A stretch of 64,000 bases of DNA, taken from a virus. The stretch is taken from positions 1-64,000 of IMG/VR virus record IMGVR_UViG_3300032605_002499; one strand, given 5' to 3'. This document shows, one piece after another, positions 7,594 to 16,404 of this stretch. A program made the position numbers and the translations under genes. The notes beneath the pieces are model-generated. The model made no database searches, had not been told where the DNA came from, and worked only from the letters and a program-made list of their open reading frames with translations. Each line of letters opens with the position of its first letter. The first letter of the stretch is position 1.

Positions 7594-8474
7594 AAATTAC
7601 AAACATAAAGGATACATGGGGTTCAGTTATACAATTAGATTCTCCTGAAGAATTTTTTACGCAAACTCCCGATTACTGGCGCAATCTAATTTATGAAAGA
7701 AAGTTAATATTTTTTAAAAAAGTTAACTTTACAAAAGAACAATATTCAGAATTTAGTTTTTATTTTGGATCGCCGTGGCAAAGATCCGATTATGAATATT
7801 CACACGAAATAGCCGAAGATGTTAATACTAAAAACGGTCCTCAAGTTATAAGCCCGTTTAGTAATGAACTTATTAAAAAAATTCCTGCCGACTTTATGCC
7901 ATGGCACGCTGACATTCCAAATAGAGAACATAAACCATATCCTTTTAGAAGTTTGTGGATCACTAGTAATCCAGGCCCAGAAACATCGGGACAAACAATA
8001 TGGTTAAACTTAGAAGAAAGTTTTAAATATCTTACTCCTGAAATGTTAGAAGTATTGCCCAAAGTAACAGTATGCCAACAGAGTTGGTATAACCCAGGTA
8101 CTGATACAAAAGAATTTCCATTATTAAAAATTCATCCTATTACTGGTGCTAAATCATTAAGATTAAATCATTATAACTGGGGATTACAAAAAGGTGCGTG
8201 GATAACCGATGTAAAAATAGACGGTGTATCTCAAGGACATTGTTTTTTAATTAGACAATGGCTTTCACACCTTGGTAGAATTCCTGCTCTTACATATCAA
8301 CACAAGTGGGACACCAATGATATTTCTGTATATGATAATCATTCATTTGTTCACGCAAGAACTGCGTTAACATTTGATCCTACTACCGATACCAGACATT
8401 TTTATAGAATCAACATAGACCATTTAGATAATCAAGAATGGGCTGATCATAAAAACAAATATTTCCCGCAATGA
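7590..8474 (+). CDS. TauD/TfdA-type 2OG dioxygenase
   Basis: A 294-residue Fe(II)/2-oxoglutarate dioxygenase of the TauD/TfdA clan. The facial triad is H106-x-D108 in WHADIPN and H255 in DNHSFVHART; arginines at 269 and 273 (RHFYRINI) fit the 2-oxoglutarate carboxylate site. Length and motif spacing agree with the family (about 280-300 residues). These enzymes hydroxylate small carboxylates, sulphonates, amino acids or acyl chains. The gene overlaps both neighbours by four bases within the desaturase operon. The family is confident, the substrate unknown. Confidence 0.85.
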   Translation: MKITNIKDTWGSVIQLDSPEEFFTQTPDYWRNLIYERKLIFFKKVNFTKEQYSEFSFYFGSPWQRSDYEYSHEIAEDVNTKNGPQVISPFSNELIKKIPADFMPWHADIPNREHKPYPFRSLWITSNPGPETSGQTIWLNLEESFKYLTPEMLEVLPKVTVCQQSWYNPGTDTKEFPLLKIHPITGAKSLRLNHYNWGLQKGAWITDVKIDGVSQGHCFLIRQWLSHLGRIPALTYQHKWDTNDISVYDNHSFVHARTALTFDPTTDTRHFYRINIDHLDNQEWADHKNKYFPQ

Positions 8475-9058
8475 TTGTTATCCCACATAAACATTCTTCT
8501 GAACAAGATAATGTTGCTATGACTGCTCTTATTGACCCTGACAACAAAGGTACATGGGCTGTTAGATATCTTTGGATTAAAAATCTTAATGATAACGACA
8601 CTTTTTACAATAACTATTTTGACCCATCGCTGGATAAAGCAGGATTAAACATAAGAAAACAATCAGCAGAATTAACTAGCGATTGGAAGGCTCATAATCA
8701 GATTTTCTTTGATTCTGCTGCTAACGGTGATTTAGTATGGCGTGTTAAGGTTGGCAATGATATAGATCGTAGTATAGACTACATTGAGATATGGCGTAAT
8801 CAAGATATTCTTAAGAAACATTTTGGCAATTCGCCAGATGTAACAATAAACAATAATATTTCTTGGTCTAATTCTAGTCGTGTAGATTTTTTAAAACAAT
8901 TAAAAGATAAAGGCTTCGAAATAAGAGAATGGGATGAGTTTCCTCTTATCTCAAAAAGACAAGCTATGATAGCTTACAAACAATTCGTTGACAAGTGGAA
9001 TAACAAAGATAAGTGTATTATTAATACACCTTGGAATAAAGACCTCAACCCTTTGTAA
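8471..9058 (+). CDS. Unknown protein, last gene of the desaturase operon
   Basis: A 195-residue soluble protein that I do not recognise. It has no signal peptide or membrane helix. It begins MIVIPHKHSSEQD and is rich in Trp, Asn and Asp, with two charged helical stretches (about residues 130-150 and 165-180). The ATG overlaps the TauD-like stop (ATGA), so it is expressed with the oxygenases. Its 3' end overlaps the convergent minus-strand 2OG oxygenase by 14 bases. It could be an accessory or substrate-binding partner of the pathway, but nothing in the sequence proves that. Confidence 0.6.
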   Translation: MIVIPHKHSSEQDNVAMTALIDPDNKGTWAVRYLWIKNLNDNDTFYNNYFDPSLDKAGLNIRKQSAELTSDWKAHNQIFFDSAANGDLVWRVKVGNDIDRSIDYIEIWRNQDILKKHFGNSPDVTINNNISWSNSSRVDFLKQLKDKGFEIREWDEFPLISKRQAMIAYKQFVDKWNNKDKCIINTPWNKDLNPL

Positions 9059-9806
9059 GAGCTTCTTTTACTTCTGGTTTAAACTTACCGTCAATTCTAA
9101 TAGAAAAACTAAAGTGGTCAACTGGGTCAGTTCCATGAAAATCCATTTCGTTAAACCATACAAAATTCTTGGCAGGATCAGCATAAACTTTATCTAATGT
9201 TTCACCGTTCATAACAAACATACTTTTAGAGTTTGGTTTAGTAGTAAACCATATAAAATCATCGTTAGACTTTTCTGCTCGTTGTGCTTCGTTAGCTACA
9301 TCAAAGTGAGGTACTGTTTGATTATTAGCTTCGGTCATGAAGAAAATAACACGACCTATTCCCTCAAAAGGCATAGATTCAATAAATTTTACTAAAGTTG
9401 GAAAGTGTTTAGCATTCGGAGTCCAAAAACAATCTTCTGGTACTGCTTTGTTATATACCCCTGTTTGTTCTACTCTTTTGTTCCACCGCAAAAATATTAC
9501 CCAAAACGGATGCGGAGTATGTGTTAATGCGTTAAGATATTTTATCTTTTCGTCTGTAGAATTTAATGTTACAAATATGGCTAACTGTTCAGGGGTCAAC
9601 CTTTCCTTTAATTTAAGAAAAGTAGTAGTGATTTCCTTATCTGCCCAGTCCTTATGTACACCGCTAGATACAAATTTTTTATTCCATTCTGCTTTAGCAA
9701 TACCTAAGCATACTTCGTTATGAAGTGTTTCCCAATTAGGTTCATCTATATATTCATCTAAATATTTAAAAGGGGAATGAGCTGGGTCTAAACCAATTAT
9801 TGACAT
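9045..9806 (-). CDS. Putative Fe(II)/2OG oxygenase
   Basis: A 253-residue protein whose C-terminal half carries a 2-oxoglutarate oxygenase triad: H167-x-D169 in VPHFDVANE, H224 in EMDFHGTDP and R237 in FSIRIDGKF. The N-terminal 130 residues show no motif I recognise. It is the last gene of a minus-strand unit after three radical SAM genes, separated from them by 22 bases, so it probably acts in the same pathway. The triad spacing and the H-to-R distance fit cupin-type oxygenases better than TauD. Substrate unknown. Confidence 0.62.
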   Translation of the reverse strand: MSIIGLDPAHSPFKYLDEYIDEPNWETLHNEVCLGIAKAEWNKKFVSSGVHKDWADKEITTTFLKLKERLTPEQLAIFVTLNSTDEKIKYLNALTHTPHPFWVIFLRWNKRVEQTGVYNKAVPEDCFWTPNAKHFPTLVKFIESMPFEGIGRVIFFMTEANNQTVPHFDVANEAQRAEKSNDDFIWFTTKPNSKSMFVMNGETLDKVYADPAKNFVWFNEMDFHGTDPVDHFSFSIRIDGKFKPEVKEALTKG

Positions 9807-9828
9807 ATTAATTCCTTATCATTAATAC

Positions 9829-11133
9829 TTATGCTAAATTCCATGCTAGTTCAGGAAATGCGTCATTAAAACTAGTATTTCTAACTCTATCTAATCTTGA
9901 ATACCAATCTTTATGAATCTTTGGATCAACTTGTATATTATCATCGAGCGCACCATAAAATCTTTTAATATTACTTAAAAATAGATCAGTAGCTCGTTGT
10001 TTAACATGGGAGTTTTTCATAGAAAGCATTTCGTCTATATACCACTGTACATATTCATCTAATTGTTTTCGAAGATACTGTTTCCATTCTGGAGGTGCCG
10101 CTGATATAGACATATGATTTGGATATAGCAGAAGAATGTTATGTAAATCAACTTCCCACTCTGCGCTATCAGCAAATGTTGCCGGTAATAAGTTATTATC
10201 TTTAAAAAATCTAGCAATATCTTTTATTCTATGGATATTCATTATACTCCAAGTTGGAGTAATCGACCATCTGCGATTATCGCCTGTAAAATTTTTGTTT
10301 AATGTTTTAATATTGTCTATAATTTCGCTTGCTTTAGATGGATATCTAATATAATACAATCTATCAGGGTCTACTTCATCAAGACTTACTAATACTTTAA
10401 CATATTTCATTTTATTCCAGTAGTCCATAACATTAGTAGATTTGTATGTTAGTGATGTTAAATTTGTACTATAAGTAAAATTAATTTTATCCAATCTTCC
10501 AATTTCATCGATATGTTTTAAAATTTCGTAATGTTCCGGTTGTATTAATGGTTCGCCGCCAGCTAGATATACATTATCAACAATATCAGCTTGCTTTTTT
10601 ATTGTATCGATAAAAAGTTCTAGATTTTGTCTACTTGTTTGAAATTTATCACCTTTATGCGGTAACCCCATTTTATTAACAATTTCTACCCACATACTAC
10701 TACAGTTAGGGCCGCAACTAGTGCAGGCTAAGTTACACAAATTACTAAATCTAAAGTCCCAGCGTCTAAATTCCATCTTAGTTGCGGTGCCATCTTCCGT
10801 TGTTAATTGCTCAACTAAATCTTCGTATCTGTTACCGTATTCATTATTGAATACTTTTCTATATGATTGATTATTACCCCATTCTTCTTCTTTGTAACAT
10901 CTTTCGCAACTAGCGATAGGTGTATCGGCCAACATATCTGTACGAATAGATTTGTAAACATCATTATTCCAGATAGTTTCAACGGAATCCTCGTATAAAT
11001 TACCAATCTTTAAAGTTTGATTGTTTATACAGCAAGGTAAAATTTCTCCGCTTGGTAAGTTATGAATATGTACCCAAGGTGCCATACAAAAAGTCTTACT
11101 TTGTTCCAATCTATATACTTTTTTATCGGTCAT
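9829..11133 (-). CDS. Radical SAM protein with N-terminal Cys cluster (twitch-like)
   Basis: A 434-residue radical SAM enzyme. The [4Fe-4S] motif is C133-x3-C137-x2-C140 in NLCNLACTSCG, followed by the glycine-rich SAM-binding strand YLAGGEPL. Before it lies a second set of cysteines (C16, C34, C35, C76, C79: FCMAPW, PCC, CERC), typical of a SPASM/twitch-like auxiliary cluster placed at the N-terminus. Such proteins carry out difficult C-H chemistry, often on peptides or nucleotide-linked substrates. The gene overlaps its upstream paralogue by four bases. The call is confident at superfamily level; no substrate can be named. Confidence 0.82.
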   Translation of the reverse strand: MTDKKVYRLEQSKTFCMAPWVHIHNLPSGEILPCCINNQTLKIGNLYEDSVETIWNNDVYKSIRTDMLADTPIASCERCYKEEEWGNNQSYRKVFNNEYGNRYEDLVEQLTTEDGTATKMEFRRWDFRFSNLCNLACTSCGPNCSSMWVEIVNKMGLPHKGDKFQTSRQNLELFIDTIKKQADIVDNVYLAGGEPLIQPEHYEILKHIDEIGRLDKINFTYSTNLTSLTYKSTNVMDYWNKMKYVKVLVSLDEVDPDRLYYIRYPSKASEIIDNIKTLNKNFTGDNRRWSITPTWSIMNIHRIKDIARFFKDNNLLPATFADSAEWEVDLHNILLLYPNHMSISAAPPEWKQYLRKQLDEYVQWYIDEMLSMKNSHVKQRATDLFLSNIKRFYGALDDNIQVDPKIHKDWYSRLDRVRNTSFNDAFPELAWNLA

Positions 11134-12440
11134 TTTTTAGCATTGCTTTCAACATTTTTCAATACATCCGATAACCAAGGAATATAATCTTCTAATTTTT
11201 GATTTCTAATCTTGTCGATGCCTTCGATAACTCTTTTTGTATCTGGCAAATATTGACTCATATCGCCAGCGTTCATAAAATCTACAATAGGACCAATATA
11301 GCTCTTAATAAATGATCTCGGAGATTCATCCATGTATTTTTGATACAGAGCTGTAATTTCTTGTTTTGTTTCTTGCGGTAACACTTGTAAATTAAACCAG
11401 GGCGGTCCAACTAAACGATGCCAGTATAGTCTTCGATTTCTTCCGCCAAATTTTTGAAAGGGTTGAGCATAAAACCAATCTAATGTTTCTAAAAAATGTT
11501 TTACATTCAATATGCTTACAGTAAAATTAGTTGTACACAGTACATTTGTTAAATCTGAACTATCTAACTCTTTTATATTTGCTTCGATAACTTCCCAGTC
11601 TGATGGATAGCGAACATAATGCGCCATATCACCTATACCATCAATACTAAAACAAACTATTACATGGGCAAAATGTCGCCATTGCTCCAACAAATTTTTG
11701 TTAAGAGTTGTTCCGTTAGTATTGTATTCAAGTGTAATATTTTTTGCGTAATCGTGTTCAATACAATAGTCTAATATTTCATAATGTTTTTTATTAAGCA
11801 AAGGGTCGCCGCCCGTAAAATAAATTCTATCAATAGTAGACAATGTTTCTTCTAAATTTTTGCCAAATTGTTCACTAGCATAATATTGAAAATCATCACT
11901 TTTAATTTTGTATACATTATTCTTTTTTTCAATTTCGTATGATTTAGATATGTTTTGTACACGGAATTCAGTAATACCAGCGTCATACATATCCTCGATC
12001 CACAATGAACTATCTGCTGGACCGCAACTACGACACTTTAAATTACAAAGATTTCCCAATCTTAAATCTAAATAGTTCAATGGATATTCTTTAGTATCAA
12101 TTACTCCACTTTTATCTTCAGAGTTAACAATTTGTTCTAAGGTATTACCGTAAATTTTTTGTTGATTTTGTCTTTTTGAAAGGATACCTAGTTCTTCTTC
12201 ATCCCAACATAATTTACATAAAGGATGTTTTTCCCCGGCCATCATACTACGCCTAAGGTCAACATACATTGGATGATTTCTAACTTCTTCAATATCTTTT
12301 GTTAACACATTTTCTGACACACCATCGGTAATTAATCGACCAGCGGCACTATACACGCACTGACAACAAATTCCATAATCACCATTCTGTAAAATAGCAA
12401 GATGATTCCAAGGGATAGTACATATAGTATCTTTACTCAC
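11130..12440 (-). CDS. Radical SAM protein, paralogue of 9829-11133
   Basis: A 436-residue radical SAM enzyme with C132-x3-C136-x2-C139 in NLCNLKCRSCG and the SAM-binding strand YFTGGDPL. It has the same N-terminal auxiliary cysteine pattern as its neighbour (C7, C25, C26, C75, C78: TIPWN, ICCQC, CKLC). The two proteins align over most of their length, so they arose by duplication. Separate retention suggests two successive steps or two substrates. It overlaps the genes on both sides (4 and 8 bases). Superfamily confident, reaction unknown. Confidence 0.82.
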   Translation of the reverse strand: MSKDTICTIPWNHLAILQNGDYGICCQCVYSAAGRLITDGVSENVLTKDIEEVRNHPMYVDLRRSMMAGEKHPLCKLCWDEEELGILSKRQNQQKIYGNTLEQIVNSEDKSGVIDTKEYPLNYLDLRLGNLCNLKCRSCGPADSSLWIEDMYDAGITEFRVQNISKSYEIEKKNNVYKIKSDDFQYYASEQFGKNLEETLSTIDRIYFTGGDPLLNKKHYEILDYCIEHDYAKNITLEYNTNGTTLNKNLLEQWRHFAHVIVCFSIDGIGDMAHYVRYPSDWEVIEANIKELDSSDLTNVLCTTNFTVSILNVKHFLETLDWFYAQPFQKFGGRNRRLYWHRLVGPPWFNLQVLPQETKQEITALYQKYMDESPRSFIKSYIGPIVDFMNAGDMSQYLPDTKRVIEGIDKIRNQKLEDYIPWLSDVLKNVESNAKK

Positions 12441-13389
12441 CTGGATATTCCTTTGTGCTCATGATATCAAAATTACAATGGCACATTGATTTAGTACAAC
12501 GCACCGGATCTGTGGGTAAATTTAAATTTGGATCAGCAATGTTGCCTACCAAGTCGCCTTCTTTACACCACCCACGGAATATAGCCCCTCGTTGATCCAC
12601 GATTAACTGTTCTACTCCCGCATAACAATCCCACCCAGACCAATCATTAGCTTTTTCATTAATAAAACGATGAGCACTAACTGCCAAAGAAGTATCATTG
12701 GCATATAACATTTTCATAGCGCCGCGATAGTATTCAAACTCTTTAGTAAATTTTATATATTTGCTAATTAATTCATGTTGATTATCGATAATTTGTTTTT
12801 GTTCAGGAGTATAATCATATAATACTTCGCCAAAGTCATGTATTAATGGCTGAAGCGCCATTGAAATATTTCCAAGATCTTTTATCTTGTCCGCTATATC
12901 ATAGCAATAGTCAAACTTTTCTGGACTCATCATAATATTAACATGAGTTCTTACATCATTATTTAATTCCTTAACCACTTCGATAAAGTGATCAGCATCG
13001 CCGAATTCTGGGTGAAAACTTAAACATATATGATCAAAATATTGTTTGTTTTCTTTCCAATAACGCAATGTTCTTGATCCATTAGAGATTAATCCTACTT
13101 TAACACCTTGCTCTGTACAATATTGGCAAATCTCGATAAAATGTTTATACAATGTAACTTCACCGCCAGTAAATTCAAAATATAATTTTTTGTTAGGGTG
13201 TGTTGCTTTAACTTTTGAAATAAAATTTTTGATAGTATCCGGAGTAGGCCATGGATTTGTTCCATTATGTAAATTTTCTGGACAGTAGCTACAACTAAAA
13301 TTACAAGTATTGCCCAAACACCAATTAACTACAAACCAATCAGTATTCGTTTCTTTAGCGTGAACTAATTTATAATATTTTTTCTTCAT
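12433..13389 (-). CDS. Radical SAM protein with C-terminal Cys cluster
   Basis: A 318-residue radical SAM enzyme. The cluster motif is C29-x3-C33-x2-C36 (TCNFSCSYCPE), followed by FEFTGGEVTLY. The last 80 residues contain several cysteines (DCYAG, GWCKEG, RCTKSMCHC), which resemble a SPASM-type auxiliary cluster site. It is of a different subtype from the next two genes, where the auxiliary cysteines lie at the N-terminus. As first gene of the minus-strand unit it has its own AATAAATA promoter motif and a TTAGGA ribosome-binding site five bases before the ATG. Confidence 0.82.
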   Translation of the reverse strand: MKKKYYKLVHAKETNTDWFVVNWCLGNTCNFSCSYCPENLHNGTNPWPTPDTIKNFISKVKATHPNKKLYFEFTGGEVTLYKHFIEICQYCTEQGVKVGLISNGSRTLRYWKENKQYFDHICLSFHPEFGDADHFIEVVKELNNDVRTHVNIMMSPEKFDYCYDIADKIKDLGNISMALQPLIHDFGEVLYDYTPEQKQIIDNQHELISKYIKFTKEFEYYRGAMKMLYANDTSLAVSAHRFINEKANDWSGWDCYAGVEQLIVDQRGAIFRGWCKEGDLVGNIADPNLNLPTDPVRCTKSMCHCNFDIMSTKEYPGE

Positions 13390-13410
13390 GAGAGTCCTAA
13401 GGGGAGATGA

Positions 13411-13418
13411 TATTTATT
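13411..13418 (-). promoter_or_regulatory. Putative late promoter of the radical SAM operon
   Basis: On the minus strand the octamer AATAAATA ends 21 bases before the ATG of the first radical SAM gene. T4 spacing puts the transcript start near 13405, giving a leader of about 16 bases that includes TTAGGA at 13399-13394. Confidence 0.5.
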
Positions 13419-13440
13419 GTACTACGGATGGGGGAGTAAA

Positions 13441-13458
13441 CAAATAAACTTTTATTTG
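13441..13458. repeat. AT-rich palindrome between divergent radical SAM genes
   Basis: An 18-base inverted repeat with eight-base arms CAAATAAA and TTTATTTG around CT. It lies in the 80-base gap between two divergently transcribed radical SAM genes, where an operator or promoter element would be expected. Confidence 0.4.
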
Positions 13459-13469
13459 AACACTTATTT

Positions 13470-14624
13470 ATGCTAATAAGTATGTATCTAATGGTAAATT
13501 TTGTAATCAAACCTGTAAGTTTTTATCGAGATGTTAGTACCAAACTTGCTAATCTATCTTGTAAAACACCTTTTGGATTTTATGATATTTTAGGAAACGG
13601 TGATGTAAGTGCTTGTTGTTGTACTTGGTTACCCGAAATTGTTGGCAATGTTCTTACTGATTCTGCTGATGAAATTATTAACAATCCCACAAGATTGAAA
13701 ATACAAGAAGGCATGAAGCAAAGCAAGTTTGATTATTGTAATGACCAATGTCCTGAATTAAATTTAATACTAACATCTGGTGTCAAACGAAATCATTGGA
13801 TTGTGCCCAGCAACGAATTAGAAACAAGACTCAAACAATCTACATTAGTACATATTGGGTTAAATTATGACCAAAGCTGTAATTTACAATGTCCTAGCTG
13901 TCGTAATGAGTTTATATATTGGAATCCAAAAGATAATACATACGAAAGTAATCGTATCGGTACGATTCATGAAAAAACAAAAGCATTAGTTAATAGATTA
14001 CTTGAAATACATCATGATCAGCTAGTTACTATAGGCATAACTTCATCAGGAGATGCGTTCGCAAGTGTATTTTATTGGGATTATCTTTGCGAATTAGCAA
14101 ATAATCCTATTCCAGAAAATCTTAGAATAAACTTAAAAACCAACGGCTTACTAATGACCAAAGAAAGATGGATGGAAATAGAACCGTTGTTAAAACATAT
14201 TTCTTATCTAGATGTTAGCATAGATGCTGCTACAGAAGAAACATACAGCAAAGTAAGAAAAAATGGTATTTTTAAAAAATTAATAAAAAATTTAGAAGAC
14301 CTTGATGAGTTAGTATTCAATAAAAAATTTCCTAATTTAATCCATTGGCAAAATAATTTTATAGTTCAAGAAGATAACTTTAAAGAACTAAAACAATTTG
14401 TCGAATACGAAACATCATATAAATCTAAACACGAAATAAACATTACTTGTATAGCACAATGGGGTCATATGACCGACGAACAATTTAAATCTATGGCTGT
14501 ATGGCAAGTGGATCATCCGCATCATCAAGAGTTATTAGATATATTGAAAGATCCTATTTTTAGACATCCATGGTTATGGTTAGGTAATTTAGCATCAATG
14601 CTTCCAAAACAGGAAAACATATGA
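13470..14624 (+). CDS. Radical SAM protein with N-terminal Cys cluster
   Basis: A radical SAM enzyme of up to 384 residues with C137-x3-C141-x2-C144 in QSCNLQCPSCRNEF. N-terminal cysteines (C31, C49-C51, C90, C94) again suggest an auxiliary cluster ahead of the barrel, as in the two minus-strand paralogues. The SAM-binding strand reads GITSSGDAF, a divergent version of the GGE motif. The start is uncertain: ATGs at 13470, 13482 and 13491 are all in frame, none has a good ribosome-binding site, and conserved sequence only begins after the third. It overlaps the methyltransferase-like gene by four bases. Confidence 0.78.
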   Translation: MLISMYLMVNFVIKPVSFYRDVSTKLANLSCKTPFGFYDILGNGDVSACCCTWLPEIVGNVLTDSADEIINNPTRLKIQEGMKQSKFDYCNDQCPELNLILTSGVKRNHWIVPSNELETRLKQSTLVHIGLNYDQSCNLQCPSCRNEFIYWNPKDNTYESNRIGTIHEKTKALVNRLLEIHHDQLVTIGITSSGDAFASVFYWDYLCELANNPIPENLRINLKTNGLLMTKERWMEIEPLLKHISYLDVSIDAATEETYSKVRKNGIFKKLIKNLEDLDELVFNKKFPNLIHWQNNFIVQEDNFKELKQFVEYETSYKSKHEINITCIAQWGHMTDEQFKSMAVWQVDHPHHQELLDILKDPIFRHPWLWLGNLASMLPKQENI

Positions 14625-15163
14625 TTAACAAAGATGCTTTTTCGAATGGACAAGTTGATAGTAAACTTTGGCTATGCCAGGAATTAGAATCTATCGGATG
14701 GCATAGTAAACTAACTCGCGTATACGGCGGTTGGTACGGTATACTTGGGTTTTTATTATTAAGCAGACAAAACTTTAGAGTGGACCGTATTGAAAGTTAT
14801 GATTTAGATCCTACTTGCGAATCTATTGCTGATATGATTAACGAAAATTGGGTAATTAAAGAATGGCAGTTTAAAGCCCAAACCGGAGACTGTAATCAAG
14901 TATTACCTGGTAATCCAGATTTAATCATTAACACTAGTACTGAACATTTTGAAACTATGGATTGGTTTAACAATATTCCAAACGGCACAAGAGTTATATT
15001 ACAAGGCAACAATATGCCGCACGATGATCATGTGGTACACTCTGCTACTATCGATGATTTTGTCGCACACTATCCACTTTCAGAAATTATGTATCAAGGC
15101 GAGTTACGATTTGTATATCCTGAATGGAAGTTTACTAGATACATGGTAATCGGTATTAAATGA
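14621..15163 (+). CDS. SAM-dependent methyltransferase-like protein
   Basis: A 180-residue Rossmann-type protein. VYGGWYGILGFLL at about 34-46 fits the glycine-rich SAM loop, RIESYDLDP at 56-64 ends in the acidic residue that would bind the ribose, and LIINTSTEHF at 101-110 fits the catalytic strand. The domain is near the minimum size for a class I methyltransferase, with a short C-terminus. It is coupled to the upstream radical SAM gene (ATGA overlap), so it may act on the same substrate. It ends one base before the convergent glycosyltransferase gene. Confidence 0.6.
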   Translation: MINKDAFSNGQVDSKLWLCQELESIGWHSKLTRVYGGWYGILGFLLLSRQNFRVDRIESYDLDPTCESIADMINENWVIKEWQFKAQTGDCNQVLPGNPDLIINTSTEHFETMDWFNNIPNGTRVILQGNNMPHDDHVVHSATIDDFVAHYPLSEIMYQGELRFVYPEWKFTRYMVIGIK

Positions 15164-16102
15164 TTACCACCCCTCGAGTTTACGAATAACATCTAACTCG
15201 CGAACCATAATTCCTTTGTTGTGCCAGTCACTGCGATAGTGACTTTTAAAGAATTTACTAGCATTTTCGTCTAGCATAGCAATAGGCAAATCTAATTGAT
15301 TCATTAAATCTGGCGCTAATCTTGCCGCGATTTGTTCTGGATCATGCCCGTTGATAGTTTCGTATATTGCTTTAAGAGCATCAAAGTTTTGAACTTCTTT
15401 ATAATCCCAAGTAGGATTAATCATTAACATATAGGTACCCATTCTAGCACCAAGTATAGACCATATTCCATTTTCTACATCTCTGCCAACATTTTGCCAT
15501 ATTGTTAAATGATCTAAATTACGATTGTTAACTCTTTGTTTAAATTCTGTAATATTAGGTTTACTGCCACGGTCAAGACACATCTTAACGCCTTCGCGGA
15601 ATCCTGCTCGCCATGCTTGGAAAGGTGTAGCGTTGGGATATGTTGTACTATAACAATCGTACATAGCAATATAATTAGGATAAAAACAAAACTCCACATC
15701 ATTTTCTGCTGTGCCATCGCTTGCTTCGTGTGTACGCATATTGTAAATAAAATCTTTAGTCCAGCAACTTAATCCACCGTTGCCATACATAAGTCCATTA
15801 ATGTGATTACGGGCTCTCCAACGAAATACACAATTTTCGTCTCGTTCTTCCAATCGTAAAGAAAGATCAAAAAAGTTATCATCGGGAATATTATCACCGT
15901 CAATTAAAATAAATCGATCCGTAAGACTGACATCAGCCGCGGCCTTATGTGCGGCGTCTGATCCTTTGATACCATCTACTCTCATAGCCCATGGTACCAT
16001 ATTTTTAATTTTTACCCAATTTTCTTCTTTATTAGGTTCATCGTAACTTAGATATACACAATCTAATTCTGCTATGTCAATATGATTCAACGAAAACTCC
16101 AT
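15164..16102 (-). CDS. GT-A-type glycosyltransferase-like protein
   Basis: A 312-residue protein with a nucleotide-sugar transferase look: a Rossmann-like start (LDCVYLSYDEPN), then FILIDGDNIPDD, where D68-G-D70 is the metal-binding DxD motif. Similar proteins are frequent in T4-like cyanophages. They are thought to glycosylate DNA, virion proteins or host surface glycans, but their acceptors are unproven. It is the last gene of a six-gene minus-strand chain running from 18458. Family moderate; acceptor unknown. Confidence 0.62.
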   Translation of the reverse strand: MEFSLNHIDIAELDCVYLSYDEPNKEENWVKIKNMVPWAMRVDGIKGSDAAHKAAADVSLTDRFILIDGDNIPDDNFFDLSLRLEERDENCVFRWRARNHINGLMYGNGGLSCWTKDFIYNMRTHEASDGTAENDVEFCFYPNYIAMYDCYSTTYPNATPFQAWRAGFREGVKMCLDRGSKPNITEFKQRVNNRNLDHLTIWQNVGRDVENGIWSILGARMGTYMLMINPTWDYKEVQNFDALKAIYETINGHDPEQIAARLAPDLMNQLDLPIAMLDENASKFFKSHYRSDWHNKGIMVRELDVIRKLEGW

Positions 16103-16404
16103 TTAATATTTGGTTCTGTATTCTTAACTACAATACTAATATCCTGCGGATGACACGGTGTGCCGCCTTTGGTAGGATACAATTTTTTAACTATTGCTGT
16201 ATCAAGAAGTACAATACTGTTATTAATTACCTTAAAATGCTTAGGTGGATTAATATATACTTCCCATGGTATATCTATATATTTCCCAGGCAAATCTTCT
16301 TGACTAAAAAATAATGGCGCTCCTTGCTCGTCGTAGTACAACCTGTGTATTTTAACAACTGGGGAGACGGGCTCCAACGCGGCAAAGAATTCGTCTTCAG
16401 TCAT
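16087..16404 (-). CDS. Conserved hypothetical phage protein
   Basis: A 105-residue soluble protein beginning MTEDEFFAALEPV. It has beta-rich stretches (KIHRLYYDEQGAPL, YIDIPWEVYINP) and no known motif. The sequence looks like a small conserved protein of T4-like marine phages, an impression I cannot verify here. It overlaps both neighbours in the glycosyltransferase operon, by 8 and 16 bases. Function unknown. Confidence 0.6.
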   Translation of the reverse strand: MTEDEFFAALEPVSPVVKIHRLYYDEQGAPLFFSQEDLPGKYIDIPWEVYINPPKHFKVINNSIVLLDTAIVKKLYPTKGGTPCHPQDISIVVKNTEPNIKWSFR

